From contig NC_089858.1 of assembly GCF_036373705.1 (NCBI RefSeq), positions 12,773,501 to 12,837,500 of the forward strand: a stretch of 64,000 nt of DNA. The letters run 5' to 3'. The DNA is from Amia ocellicauda (lineage: Eukaryota; Chordata; Actinopteri; Amiiformes; Amiidae). Positions within the stretch are counted from its first letter, which is position 1, and every line of letters starts with the position of its first letter. Positions 1-11,600 of the stretch are shown piece after piece. The notes below the pieces were generated by a model that worked only from the letters and a program-made list of their open reading frames with translations, did not search any database and was not told where the DNA came from. The position numbers and the translations under genes are program-made.

Positions 1-1971
1 TGCAGCTCTCTGCACTCAGACAGTCCCGTAGTACCGAGGACCAGCGGTTGCTACAGCATCAGGAGCAGGGGGAGGAGCTGCAGGCCCTGAAAGACAAGGT
101 ACAGACATGCCCACTGCCTGTCAGTCTCTCTCTCTCCATCATTCAAACCCCAATTCAAAAACAACTTAATAATCTTCCTCTCCCTCCCACTCTCAGTACT
201 TTGCGCTGCAGCAGAGTGTGGTGGTAGAGCGGAGGAGGCTGCAGGGGAGAGTTGCTGAGCTGGAGAAGAAAGGAGCTGAACAGGGAGATACTGCTGAGGA
301 GGTGAGGGAACACTGGGACAGACTGAGCGGCACTGGGACAGACCTGACAGTAAAAGTAAATGTCAGCCCTGACAACATCCTCTCTTTTCCCCCCACTCCC
401 TCCTTCTCTCTGCAGGTGAAGCGTGTCATGAACAGTGTGTTCCAGTCCTTGCGGGGGCAGTTTGAGCTGCAGGAGAGCTACAGTGGGGGGACAGTGCTGG
501 GCATCCTGGTCAACACCATCAAGGTACTGCCCAACCCTCACTGTCCACATCTGAGCTGGGCAGACAGACCCGCCTTGAGGCAGGCTTAGCACTTCCACTG
601 TGTGTGTGTGTGTGTGTGTGTGCTGTTAATTTCCTCCCCTCTTGTTCTAGAGTGTGACCCTGCAGTCCCTAGCCCGGACAGAGGCAGCGCCAGGGGTCGG
701 GAGCGAGGGGGAACAGGAAGAGGAGGAGCCAGCTGGGGAGGCACGGCCCACAGAGGAACTGCCCACAGAGGAAGTGCAGCAGAATGGGGAGGAGGAGGAG
801 GAAGAAGAAGAAGAAGAAGAAGAAAAAGAAGAAAAAGAAGAGTGTGTAACACAGAAAATGCAGGAGAGTAAAGATGACACCCTCAAACAGGAAGAACAAT
901 CACAAGGAGAGGGGTTTAAGCAGGAAGAGGAAATGGCTGTGGAAGACCCCACAAACAAGCAACTGCAGGAACAAGAGGAGGAGGAGAAAACAGGACAGGA
1001 AGACTGTGTGAGAGACAAGCCAGCCAGTCAGTCGCTAGGGGAGGACGTGGGAGAGGAGGGGGGACCACTTCAACTTGGGGAGAGTCCACCTCCATTTCCT
1101 GTTCCAGGTCAGGGGTCAGAGCCCGTGGAGGAGAGAGGGAATGTGGAGACAAGCAGCAGCGAATACCACATCAACACCACCACCCCTCCCAGACAGCAGG
1201 GGGTGATGGGGGGTGCCCATCCCGGCCCCCCATCCCAGCCACCCCCCCAGCCAGGCAGCAGGGACAGGTGAATTCAGACAGGCAGGCTGCTCACCAACCA
1301 CACACCTGGCCTGAGCTGGCTGCATTTTGTAGTCACAGTGCACAGACCTACCTGTACAGCTACTTCATCACTCTCCTTACTCCCTCACTCATTCTGTCTC
1401 TCTCATACTTTATCCCTCTCTCTCTCTCTCTCTCAGTTTACCCAAGGCAGAGGTGCAGACAGAGCCAGTGGCAGAAGGAGAGGCAAAGAGAGAGGAGGAG
1501 AGCGAAGGAGAGAGATTTTTCCGGCGCGCAGCCCCAACCAAGCCGCCCCCCCCGCCCCCAGAAGAGGAGGATGATGATCTGGTGAGGAAGGGTCTGAGAG
1601 GGAGAGGACGGGACAGGACAGGGGTTTACAGGGGTGGTGCTATGTGCCGTTTTTTCGTTAATTAGATGCGAGTTATACAGTTATAATTTTTGTTTGTGTA
1701 TTTTAAAATGTATTTGTTTTAATGTATATACTTTTAAATAAACTAGGGCCCCCCTAACAAATACTGGATACGTTTATTGAACTGCGACCTGATTGGGTGA
1801 CGCAGATAGTGTCCAATGGCCATGGGCTGTCCCTATTGGCCGAATACGCCCAGGACTCACCCGTGTTCTTGTCTGTGATTGGTCTCGCAGAGCCTGAAGG
1901 GGCGCCCCCCTCCCACCCCTTTGTTCGGCGATGAGGATGAGGATGATGATGACCTCAATTGGCTGGGCTGA
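1..1971 (+). CDS. fkbp15: FKBP15 (FK506-binding protein 15 / WAFL), 3' part only
   Basis: Exons read as <3-98, 197-301, 416-523, 651-1267, 1437-1581 and 1891-1971; all have GT-AG borders and the phases join without a break, giving 383 C-terminal residues and a TGA at 1969-1971. FKBP15 is a large endosome- and actin-associated protein with an N-terminal FKBP-like domain (outside this window), a long coiled coil and an acidic tail. Visible here are the end of the coiled coil, a well-conserved segment (VFQSLRGQFELQESYSGGT, encoded about 434-492), a very acidic low-complexity exon with a poly-Glu run encoded by GAG/GAA repeats (about 787-840), a proline stretch, and the typical ending PLFGDDEDEDDDDLNWLG. 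The family assignment rests on that conserved segment and on the ending. The first exon may start before the window. The gene converges on LRSAM1. The acidic exon is too low in complexity to support homology by itself. Confidence 0.9.
787..840 (+). repeat. coding GAG/GAA trinucleotide repeat (poly-Glu)
   Basis: A purine-only run of GAG and GAA codons lies inside the large acidic FKBP15 exon and encodes an almost pure Glu stretch with a few Lys. It stays in frame, so length changes would alter only the acidic tract. Confidence 0.85.
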
Positions 1972-2610
1972 GGGCACAGGAAGTGATGCGTGCCTCAACA
2001 TGAATGATTGACAGCTGGGCTAGGCAACCACATAATCTTCCCGGCCTGTTGTGGAGTCATGTGACCTACGTTGACTAAACACACCAGGTCTGATCTGACA
2101 ACCAAATATTACCCCGCCCCAGCACACCCCCACACCCTGCTCAGATGTTTCCCTGTCAAAATCTGTCCCCCTCCCTGCCAGATTCTGCTCCTATACAGAC
2201 ATCTCTTCCAAATACTGCCAGATTCTGCCCCCACTCCCCATACTCTCTCTGGTTGCTTGCCTGGTGGTCTGGAAGGTTAGCACTTTAAACAGCAGCAGCT
2301 GTGGACTGGACTAAACTGGGTGAATTATTAATTTAGGGACACGGAAAAAGTTTTAATGAAGAAAAAGAAAATCACCAGGGGATAAAAGTAGAATTCTGTG
2401 GATTTGTCGCTCATGTTGAAGACACCGAGGGGGGAGCTGTGAGGTGACAGTGACTATCTGCAGTCTGAACACAGGGCCTAACCGTTCCAATAACGGCAAA
2501 CAAGAAGAACACACTGTCGGGGGGGGTTCTGTGTTTTTTAAATAAGCAAATAAATCACTCGCGTACTGAAGCAGCAGTCATTTGTGGGTTTTTCTTGTTT
2601 CGTAAATAAA
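1972..2610 (+). other. FKBP15 3' UTR with candidate poly(A) signals
   Basis: Noncoding sequence follows the FKBP15 stop. Two AATAAA hexamers on the + strand, at 2549-2554 and 2605-2610, are the best candidates for the transcript end. The next 500 bases to about 3127 show no gene, only AT-rich spacer. Confidence 0.5.
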
Positions 2611-3127
2611 TAATTACATGCATCCTGTTGACAGCGCAGTGCTGGGATGGCTCGGAGGGAGGGGATGACACACTGTCATACTGGTTAGCAGAGTGGGAAT
2701 CCCACTGTCTATGCCCTGTGGGCCTGTGCAGCCTTTCCCCCACAGTGGGGCGCAGGGCTGGTCCTGGGGCCCAGCTGGCCTGAGGGCTTCTGATGCAAGC
2801 AAGCAGTCCATTAGTTTATCAAGCCGAGTCAGAACTTTTGACATTATTTTAAATGGTTTGAAGATTTCAGGTTCAACACAAAGCCACTTGAATTCTCAGC
2901 CTTTTTTCTAACTAAACCCTTAAAAATAAAAAAAAGTTCAGTTAAGGTTTCAGATAAGTAATTCAGAGCTCAGCTGGTTTCTTTCTTGTTTCCAGTGTAA
3001 GTGATCTCCAAATGGGGAGACGAACACACACCCTCACCAGTCAATCCAACTCTTAATCGGTTAATCAATGCTTAATGAAGCCTGTTTTTTAATTGTAATT
3101 GATTTAAATGCATTTTTCACTTCAGAC

Positions 3128-3833
3128 TTTATTTTATTCATGTCATTCATTATTTATTTTCACTGTGTTTCAGCCATATACAATGAAAGGACCATAATAT
3201 AAATGGATACAACAAACATAAACATAAAGCAAACATCCAAAAATAAAAACACCACAAAAAGTGCAGTCTGTCCACGTTGGCTGTTGGAGCAGTGTGTATG
3301 TGTGTGAGTAATGTGAAGGGGAGAGTGAGGGGTCTTAAATAGAGCAGTTGAAGTGAGGATTAAAGATTAAAAGTCCACGTCCACAGGTATCTGATGTTGA
3401 CCACTGGCTGACAGTAGAATATATAGGGTCATCTCTATACAGTACAAGATCAGAGGGGGTCACAGCATGCGAGGAGTCGCAACAGTTACAGATAAGAGCA
3501 CTTCTGAAGAGACTGCTGCCAGGGGGTTGGGGCCAACACGGGGAGTTAAAACGGGAGGGGGGGTGGAGCAGCCTTAATTTTAAAGGAAAGGGAGAGACAT
3601 AAGGACAGGCCAGGGACACAAGGAGACACTGGCCACACACACACATACAATCAGAGAGACATGTCCTTCTTTGGAGTCTTTCTCCAGATGAGGAAAAGTG
3701 CAGAGTGTGTACAACAGAGGGAGGGAGGGAGGAAGGAAGGAGTGGGTGGGGTCGGTGGTCTGTGGGTAGACACCCTCTGTAGTAGGCTGGGGGCAGTGCC
3801 GGGACGTAGGTGTGGGAGTGGATGCCCTTCCCC
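3128..3833 (-). other. LRSAM1 3' UTR with poly(A) signals
   Basis: Downstream of the LRSAM1 stop on the minus strand, AATAAA hexamers (TTTATT on the + strand) occur at 3128-3133 and 3133-3138. They place the transcript end near 3110 and give a 3' UTR of about 700 nt. About 500 bp then separate it from the candidate FKBP15 end, so the two genes are convergent. Confidence 0.6.
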
Positions 3834-5570
3834 CTAGAGGCGGTAGATGCGGACACGCTGGGCGATGTCTCCGCGGCACAGCGGGCAGGACAGCAGGGCG
3901 GAGCTGCAGCCCTGGCAGCAGCACACGTGACCGCAAGGCAGGAAGATCACCTGAGACTGAGAAAGAGGGAGGGGAGGGGTCAGCACAGTCCACACTGACT
4001 CACCACTAAAACACGGTGAGTGAAGTTTCACTATTATTATTCCTGTCTCCCAGCCACTGTACCCCCCCCTTACCTCCAGCTCCATGCACACCACACACTC
4101 TGAGCTCCCTGCAGCCTCATCTGCACTAGGCGCACTGGGTACACTGGGTACACTGGGCGCACTGGGAACAACAGGTTGGGGCAGACACACTACCTCTTCC
4201 TGCGGGGATGCCTTGGATGGCCCTGGGGGTCGGGGAAGGGAGGCAAAGGGTAGGATGGAAGGAAGAAGAGAGTGAGAAATAGAAGAAATATTATCCAACT
4301 TGTGTTCTCTCAGTCAGTCTGTCAGTCAGTCTGTACCTGCAGTGGTGGCTTCTTGCTCCTGAGCCCATTTCAGCAGAGCTTTCTGTACTCCCACCTCACT
4401 GATCCCAATCTGGAGAGGGAGAGAGAGGAGGAAAGGCAGTGATGTTATGACCGGTCAGCAGGTCTACACAAAGTAAGAATACAGTGGCCACAGAGAGAGA
4501 GGTCACTGCAGCACAGTAACACACTCCTGTACACTCACACCACTATGGCTAACAATGCAGTGAACATTGGAGAGAGGAGTGTGTCTGTGTGGCATGTGAG
4601 TGATTGAGCAAGTATATAATGTGGTGTGTGTATGTTTGGAGCGCGCGTGGCTTGTGTGATGCCGGTGCAAACCTTCTGCAGGTCAGCGGGGGACATGTTT
4701 CTCAGAGTCTCAGCCGTGATGCGATGGTGTGCAAGCAGGGGGAGACAGTGCTGAGCTGAGAGACGACACAGCAGGTCTACCAGAGCCCTGTCCACACCTG
4801 CCTCCTGCGGGGGGGGGAGGGGAGGGGAGGGGAGGGGAGGGGGAGGGGGAGGGGGAGGGGGTGGCAATGGGAGAAGAAGAGAAGAGGAGGAAGAGAGAGA
4901 AAGTGAGCAAGTGGGAGTGAAGAGCTCAGCCCATACACAGGGTAATTGGTGAGGCATGCCCAGTCTTTTGTCAACACACAGCGAGAGAGAGAGAGAGAGA
5001 GACTGACAGAGAATATTGATAAAGAGACAGGGAAAGATTGAAAGAACACAAATAATGGGCTGTGAGAGGGACAGGGAGGGTAGAGAGACCAGAGAGAGAC
5101 ACGTATGTAAAGACAGACAGAGAGGGGGGGGGTGTTACCTGCACACGCAGTGACAGGGGCTTGGAGTCCAGCAATCTCTGGTACTGGATCAGCCAGTAGT
5201 TCTCCTGAGTTGCCTCACTCTTCAGCTCCATCTCCGACTGAGACAGAGAGGGAGGGAGAGGTGTTAAAAATGAACAATCCACTGGGCAGACTAATGTAGG
5301 CACACTAGCCACTCCCACCACCAGATAACCACACCCATATTGAACAACACCTTACTGCCCATGAGAGCAACCCCTCCCACTCCCAACACACTTGGTCACC
5401 AAAACCCCTCCCTATTTTATGTGTTTGTGGTCTAGACCCACCCATGTGACTCAGCCCCGCCCCCTCGGACTCACCAGGATGTGTCGCAGCTCGATCTCTC
5501 TCTGGTCCTTCTGTTTGAGGAGCTGCTGCAGCAGATCACTGAGAGCAGAGCGCTGCTCACTCAGCACCTC

Positions 5571-5603
<33 letters not shown>

Positions 5604-8600
5604 TGCAGGCAGACAGACAGACAGACACACAGAGATAGTGAGACACACAGACAGCCAGAGAGAAAGAAAGAGAGACACAGACAGGGACAGATACAGATAG
5701 AGGGACAGACAGAAAAGAGAAAGTGAGAAAAAAAGAGACAGACAAAGGCACAGCGACACTCAATAATAGGATTCTGTATATATTATATATATATATATAT
5801 ATATGTAGCAGCGCTGCGTTCTAGAGTTCAGTGACAACCAGGCTGTGGTGACTGTCGATTGCCGCCACTGTTGCGTTGCTTCTCTGCGATGGTTCAGAGA
5901 GATGGTATGGTGGCATGTGGTGTGTTTGGATGGAGGAGCAAGAAGCATAGACCGAGAGAAGAGACAGAGTGAGAGAGAAGGCAACCCTAAGAGTGACACC
6001 AAAGAGAAAAACAAAAACTGCAAAAAAGCAAGGAAAACAGAGAGATAGATAGCAGGGAGGAAGGGGTGATACAGGGCAGGGGGAGGTAGGGGGTGGAGAT
6101 CTTCACACAAAAAAAGGATATTAAACAAGAAAAATCTATTGGAGTCAAACTGACCATGTGGGAGCTGTCTGCACACTCCTTAAACAACATAAGTGCATGT
6201 GCGTGTGCGTGTACTGCGACTGGTCGGTAAGCACCTACCTGCATATTCTCAGTGTCCAGATCTCTCCTCTTTACCTCCAGCTTAGTCAACTGCATTAATT
6301 CAGCTTCTATTAACCTAATCTAGAGACATGAAAACACAGCCAGTGAACACCAGGGGGCGCCATCACAGCAGCTTCCTCTACAGCTATTGGGGCAGCTCGC
6401 AGCAGCCAGCCTCTGTCTGCGGTAAAAGAATCCTTTGGCCAACAAGACCTTACGAGGTCTGCTGTAAATGTTGTTGCTGTTGTATAGTAGTAAATGTAGT
6501 TTTATAACTGTGTTGTGTATCCTGCAATTCACTGAGAATTCCCTTGCACACACTACTGGAGGGTGTTATTCTGCACTTTGCCCAGCAGGGGAAAGACAGA
6601 AAAACAGAATCGCACTGGCTAATCCATAGAGAGAGGGAAGGGGCTTTCTCTGGCCATGGAGGAAGCTCTTTGGCTGTAAGAGAGAAGGGTGGGGGGTAGG
6701 TAGACAGTAGGCTGTAGGGATTGGCTGGGGAGCTGATGGTATGTAGAAAGGCATCTGTTCACAAAAAAGCAGCATTAAAATGACAAAAAAAAAATGAAAA
6801 CAAACTGAACTCAGGACTGGTTGGTGAGCAATGGCAGGGAGTGAGAGGCTGCTGGGGTGCTGCCCCCTGGTGGCAGGTGGAGGATGAGTATGGTCCCTGT
6901 GCTGATCACATCTCTCCTTTCCACACTCTAATGCAGCGTCACGGGTCAGAATAAAGACTCTAAACATGGTTAAGGTGCTTGGTATAGTAATTACCACTAT
7001 CTGAGTGAAATTAAGATTTTTCACAAAAATATCACAGTAGAAAAAAGAAAAAAGAATATCCAAAATCAGCAAATCAGGACTGTTGACTTGGTTTTACAGA
7101 CTTGATTAGCCCTAGCCTAGGACTACTCAACCTGTGACCACACCCCCTGCATGCCATTGGAGGGCAGCGAGAGGCTCCACCCACCTGGTTGCGGATGAAT
7201 CTGTGCATTCCGTCCCTCTGCAGCTGCAGCGCCTCGAACGCTGCCTTCTGCATCTCCTCCTGCAGGGGGAGACAGAGAGCACACTGCCTCAGTCAATGCA
7301 CACTACAGCAACCCCACTGTCAAAACAGACTGTGTGTGTGGGTGTGGGTGTGAAGTCTGTTTCCGTATTTCTGTATCTGTGCATCAGTGTGTCAGTTTTG
7401 TACCTCCTGTAGGATTTGGTTGATGGCTTTGCTCTTGTCCAGCTGCTGCAGTGAGAGCACCTGTTCAAACTTCTTGTCAAGAGATTCCAGACTGGACAGA
7501 GAGAGAGAGATCCATGTCATCGCAGACAACACTGACCACCCCCAGCACCACACTGAGGGTAATAATACCACTGAGTCTGTCTCCCTGCCCCTCTCCTCCC
7601 TACCTCCCCACACCCTCCCTCTGCTGACCTGTTGCAGGTCTCTGACACCAGTGTCTGTCTGCGAGTCTCACAGGCCTCCTGGATCAGCCTGAGGGAGCAG
7701 CTCTCCGACAGCATCTTCTGCATGGCAGCTGGAGAGTGAGACGGAGACAAGCAGAAAGATAGATATCACACACAGACAGAGTTAGTGCAGGGGACTCTTT
7801 AGGGAGGTTCACTGTTCAGCTCTTGGGACTTGTGTAGTCGACTACACCCTCACTGACATGGACCCCAGTCTTATAAATGCTTTCACTCTCAGGCCACAAA
7901 CCCCCCTCTCTGATCATAATCAAATCACTGTAAGCTAATTGGCAAACTCTAGAAACTCAAACCCAAGAAGGCTTGTGGACCTGATAGCATCAGCCCAGAG
8001 ATGCTCAAACACAGCAGCCCAGAGCTAGTTCTGCATTCAGGCTGCTTCCCTGACATCTGGAACCAGGGGCTGATATCCCCAATATACAAGAGTGGAGACA
8101 AATTCGACCCCAACAACTACCAGGGCATCTGTGTGAGCAGTAACCTGGGGAAGGTGTTCTGCAGTATCATTAATGCCTGGATATTCCTTACTGAGCACAG
8201 TGTCCTGAGTAAGAGTCAGATTGGCTTCCTCCCAAAACACAGCACTACTGATCATATTTACACCCTACACACCCTTAGACAAACATGCAAAACAATAAAG
8301 CAAAGGAAAAATAATTGCCTGTTTCATTGACTTCAAAAAAGCTTTTGATTCCATTTGGCATGAAGGACTATATTATAGATTACTTCAAAGTGGTGTAGGG
8401 GGGTAACGTTTATGATGTAATAAAATCAATGTACAAAGAAAAGTGCAGAATAAGGAATGACTACGAAAGGACAGAACTCTTCACTCAGGGGCGTAGGCGA
8501 GTGGGGCGTAGGCGAGTAGGGCAAGACAGGGCTGCAGTCTGAGTCCAACACAGTTCAACATCTATTTCGATAAGTTGGCCACAGTATTGGAGCAGTCTGC

Positions 8601-11600
8601 AGCTCCTGGCGTCACCCTATACGATGAGGAGATCAAATTCCTATTCTACGCAGATGACCTGGTGCTGCTGTCGCCCACAGAACAGGGACTCCGGCAGCAG
8701 CTGGCACTGCTGGAGCAGTACTGCCAGACCAAAATAATGATCTTCCAAAAAAAGCCCAGATGTCAGGAGAGCAGATACCGCTTTACTCTAGACAACAACG
8801 CCTAGAACACACCCTGAGCTATGATTACCTCGGACTGAAGATCAGTGCATCAGGGAGCTTTGTCCTGTCAGTGAAAGAGAGAAAGCCCGAAGAGCTTTCT
8901 ATGCCATCAAAAGAAAACTATATAAAATAAACATCCCCATTAGAATATGGACCAAGATCTTTGGCAGTGTTGTTCAGCCCATTGCGCTGTACGGCAGTGA
9001 GATATGGGCTCCACACAGTGAGCAGGACTACACTAAATGGGACAAACTGAACTGGGCCACTACCCACTGCTCATCCCCATCCAGAAGAGAGCACTGAAAT
9101 TCTGGAAATTCCAGACAAGTCCCCCAGAGTCACTGCAACACAAGGCCCTGAGAGCCCAAGAGCTGAGCCTAAGAAAGAGCCCCCTCAGCTAGTTTTCTGT
9201 ACTTTAATACAGCCCGAGTCCAAGATCTTTTAACTATTTTATGGGAAGATTGTTTTAAAAAATGAATTTTAAAAATCGAATTTTAACTGTTTTTAAAGAT
9301 TTCGTTGTTTTTAAAAGCACTTGTTTTGTTTGGGTTTCTTGGTTGGTTTTGTTCTGTTTTTTTCTTTTGTCAAATACATTGGCCGTTTGTTTTTAATTTT
9401 AAATGCATCGGACTGTTTTGGTTTGTTTTTTATTTTATCTTTTTATTTTTTTGGTTTGTCCGGTGCATTTTGTTAATTTCAATGTATTTGACCATATTGT
9501 TTATTTGTTTAATGGATTAATTTGGCAGTATTGCCCTGAACACAGGTTTATTTGATTTATTGCACGTTTATTTGAGTTTATGTGTTTTGTTAATCACTTA
9601 AGATTTTAAAAATTTTAAGTGATTTTAAGAATTGATTTGAATTTTTTTTAATCATAAGTATTAAAATTTGTTTTGATTGTTTTTATTATTGAAATGTAAA
9701 ATACTCTACCTAATAAAACAGTATTTTACTTTAATACATCTTATAAGGTATTATGATTTATAATTATATTATTTATTTTCCATATATGTATGTTCAATTG
9801 CTTTGACAATACACCTTGAATTGAATTGAACTGAATTGACAGAGGGAAAAGAGAGTGGAGGAGTGAGAGACACCGAGAGAGACAGAGAAAAAGAGAGAGA
9901 GAGCAGCTATTTCAAGTGACTGGTAACTACAACTCCCACACTCACCTGCCACTTCCTTCTTGCGCAGAGACTCCGCCTCTTCCTGCGTGATGGCCATCAG
10001 CCTCTCCATGCGCATCCTGAACACAGCGGGAAGAACCGTAGTCAGGCAAAGCAAATCAATCGCTCAATGTACAGGATCGATTGATTAATCAATCAAACTG
10101 CAAGTTGGCTTCGGTGTTTCAGAGAGTGAGTGCGTAGTAGCATCACAGTAGTGTCCTGTGCCGGCAGGGAGGGGGCCGAGAGACAAAGATAAAGAGACGC
10201 AGTGAAGACACTCACCTGTCCTCCTCCAGGGACTGCAGGAACTCTGCACTCTTCCTCTGTCTGAAACACACAGGAGAACGACTCAGAGTGAGATGGGAAG
10301 CGGAGGCAGGGGCAGAGGTGAGGGACAGAGACACAGAGATCCTCGCTCCCTCACCTCTTGTTCTCCATGAGTATGTGGGTGATACGCCCACTGATGCCCG
10401 TCTCGGCCAGGCGCAGCTGAGCCAGGAGCCGCTGCCGGTCCACCTCCAGGGTGCGCTGCTGCTGGGACAGGTCCTGCTCCAAACGCTGCTGATGCTGAGA
10501 GAGAGGGAGGCAGAAAACATTTTGGGGGGGGGTTACCTGTGCAGGTGTCTGTGGGGGGCTATGACAGAAGGGGTGTGATTGCCTGTCCAGGTGTGATAAA
10601 TAGGTGTGTGTGTAGGTGGATAGGGTTACCTGTCGGACGGACTCCAGCATGTCGTCACGGCGCGAGGTGTTGAGCAGGAAGAGCTGGGTGTGCTCCCGCT
10701 GCTCCTCCTCCAGTCTGCGTTCAAACTCCAGCTTCTGCATCTGTTTCTGCTCCTGAGGGAGGGAGGGAGCGAGGGAGAGGAGTAAGGACACACACACACA
10801 CGCAAACACATAAAAGAGAGAGGACGGACAGACAGACTGACTCAATCACAGACAGGGCAGGGGAGATACAAACAAGACAAAGAGGGAGATTTCACCTTTC
10901 TCTTCTCATAGTCCTGGAACTTTGTCTACAGAGAGAGAGAGAGAGGGAAAGGGAGGGAGAAAGAGAGAGAGAGAGAGGAGGAGGGGTGTCAGTATTGTTC
11001 TGTTCTTGTTGTTACTTGTCCAGCACTTGTGCTCTGTACAGTAGTTAGTGAGGTCTGTGATGCCACAAACCCACTGATACCCACAGAGAGCCCCTACCTG
11101 CCAGAGGTTGTCATCCTGTGTGCTGGGGGACAGATCCCCGTCCACGCAGTCCCATGCCGCACCCCCCCCACCATCGCTCTCCAGCACGGGCAGCAGGTAC
11201 TGCGAGGGGGGGCAGTAGTCCAGGCCCAGCTCTGAAATATAGCCGCCCATCACAGACTGAGACATACTGAGACATGGAGAGACACTGCAGAGAAGTTTAG
11301 AGACACACTAAAAGACAGAGACTGACGGGGTACTGACAAACTTTGAGATGCTTAGAGACACACTGAAACAAACACAGACAATCCCTCCCCCCTTCTCTCT
11401 CTCTCTCCCTCTCACCTGCGCACAGGAACTGCTGGATGGCTTCCGTGCCAGCTGTACACACGCTGGAGGGTGGAAAGGTCATCTCCGAGGCGTCAAGGGT
11501 CAGACTCTGACACACAGATCACAACATTTACAACATCGCACACACTCACAGCACACAACGCAGCACACATTCAGAACACAATTATTTGTATTAACATTTT

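Noticed and set aside
7987-8805. reverse transcriptase-like frames considered as a host gene
   Set aside because: They carry frameshifts and stops, no splice structure, and a LINE-type tail; they are a dead retrotransposon.
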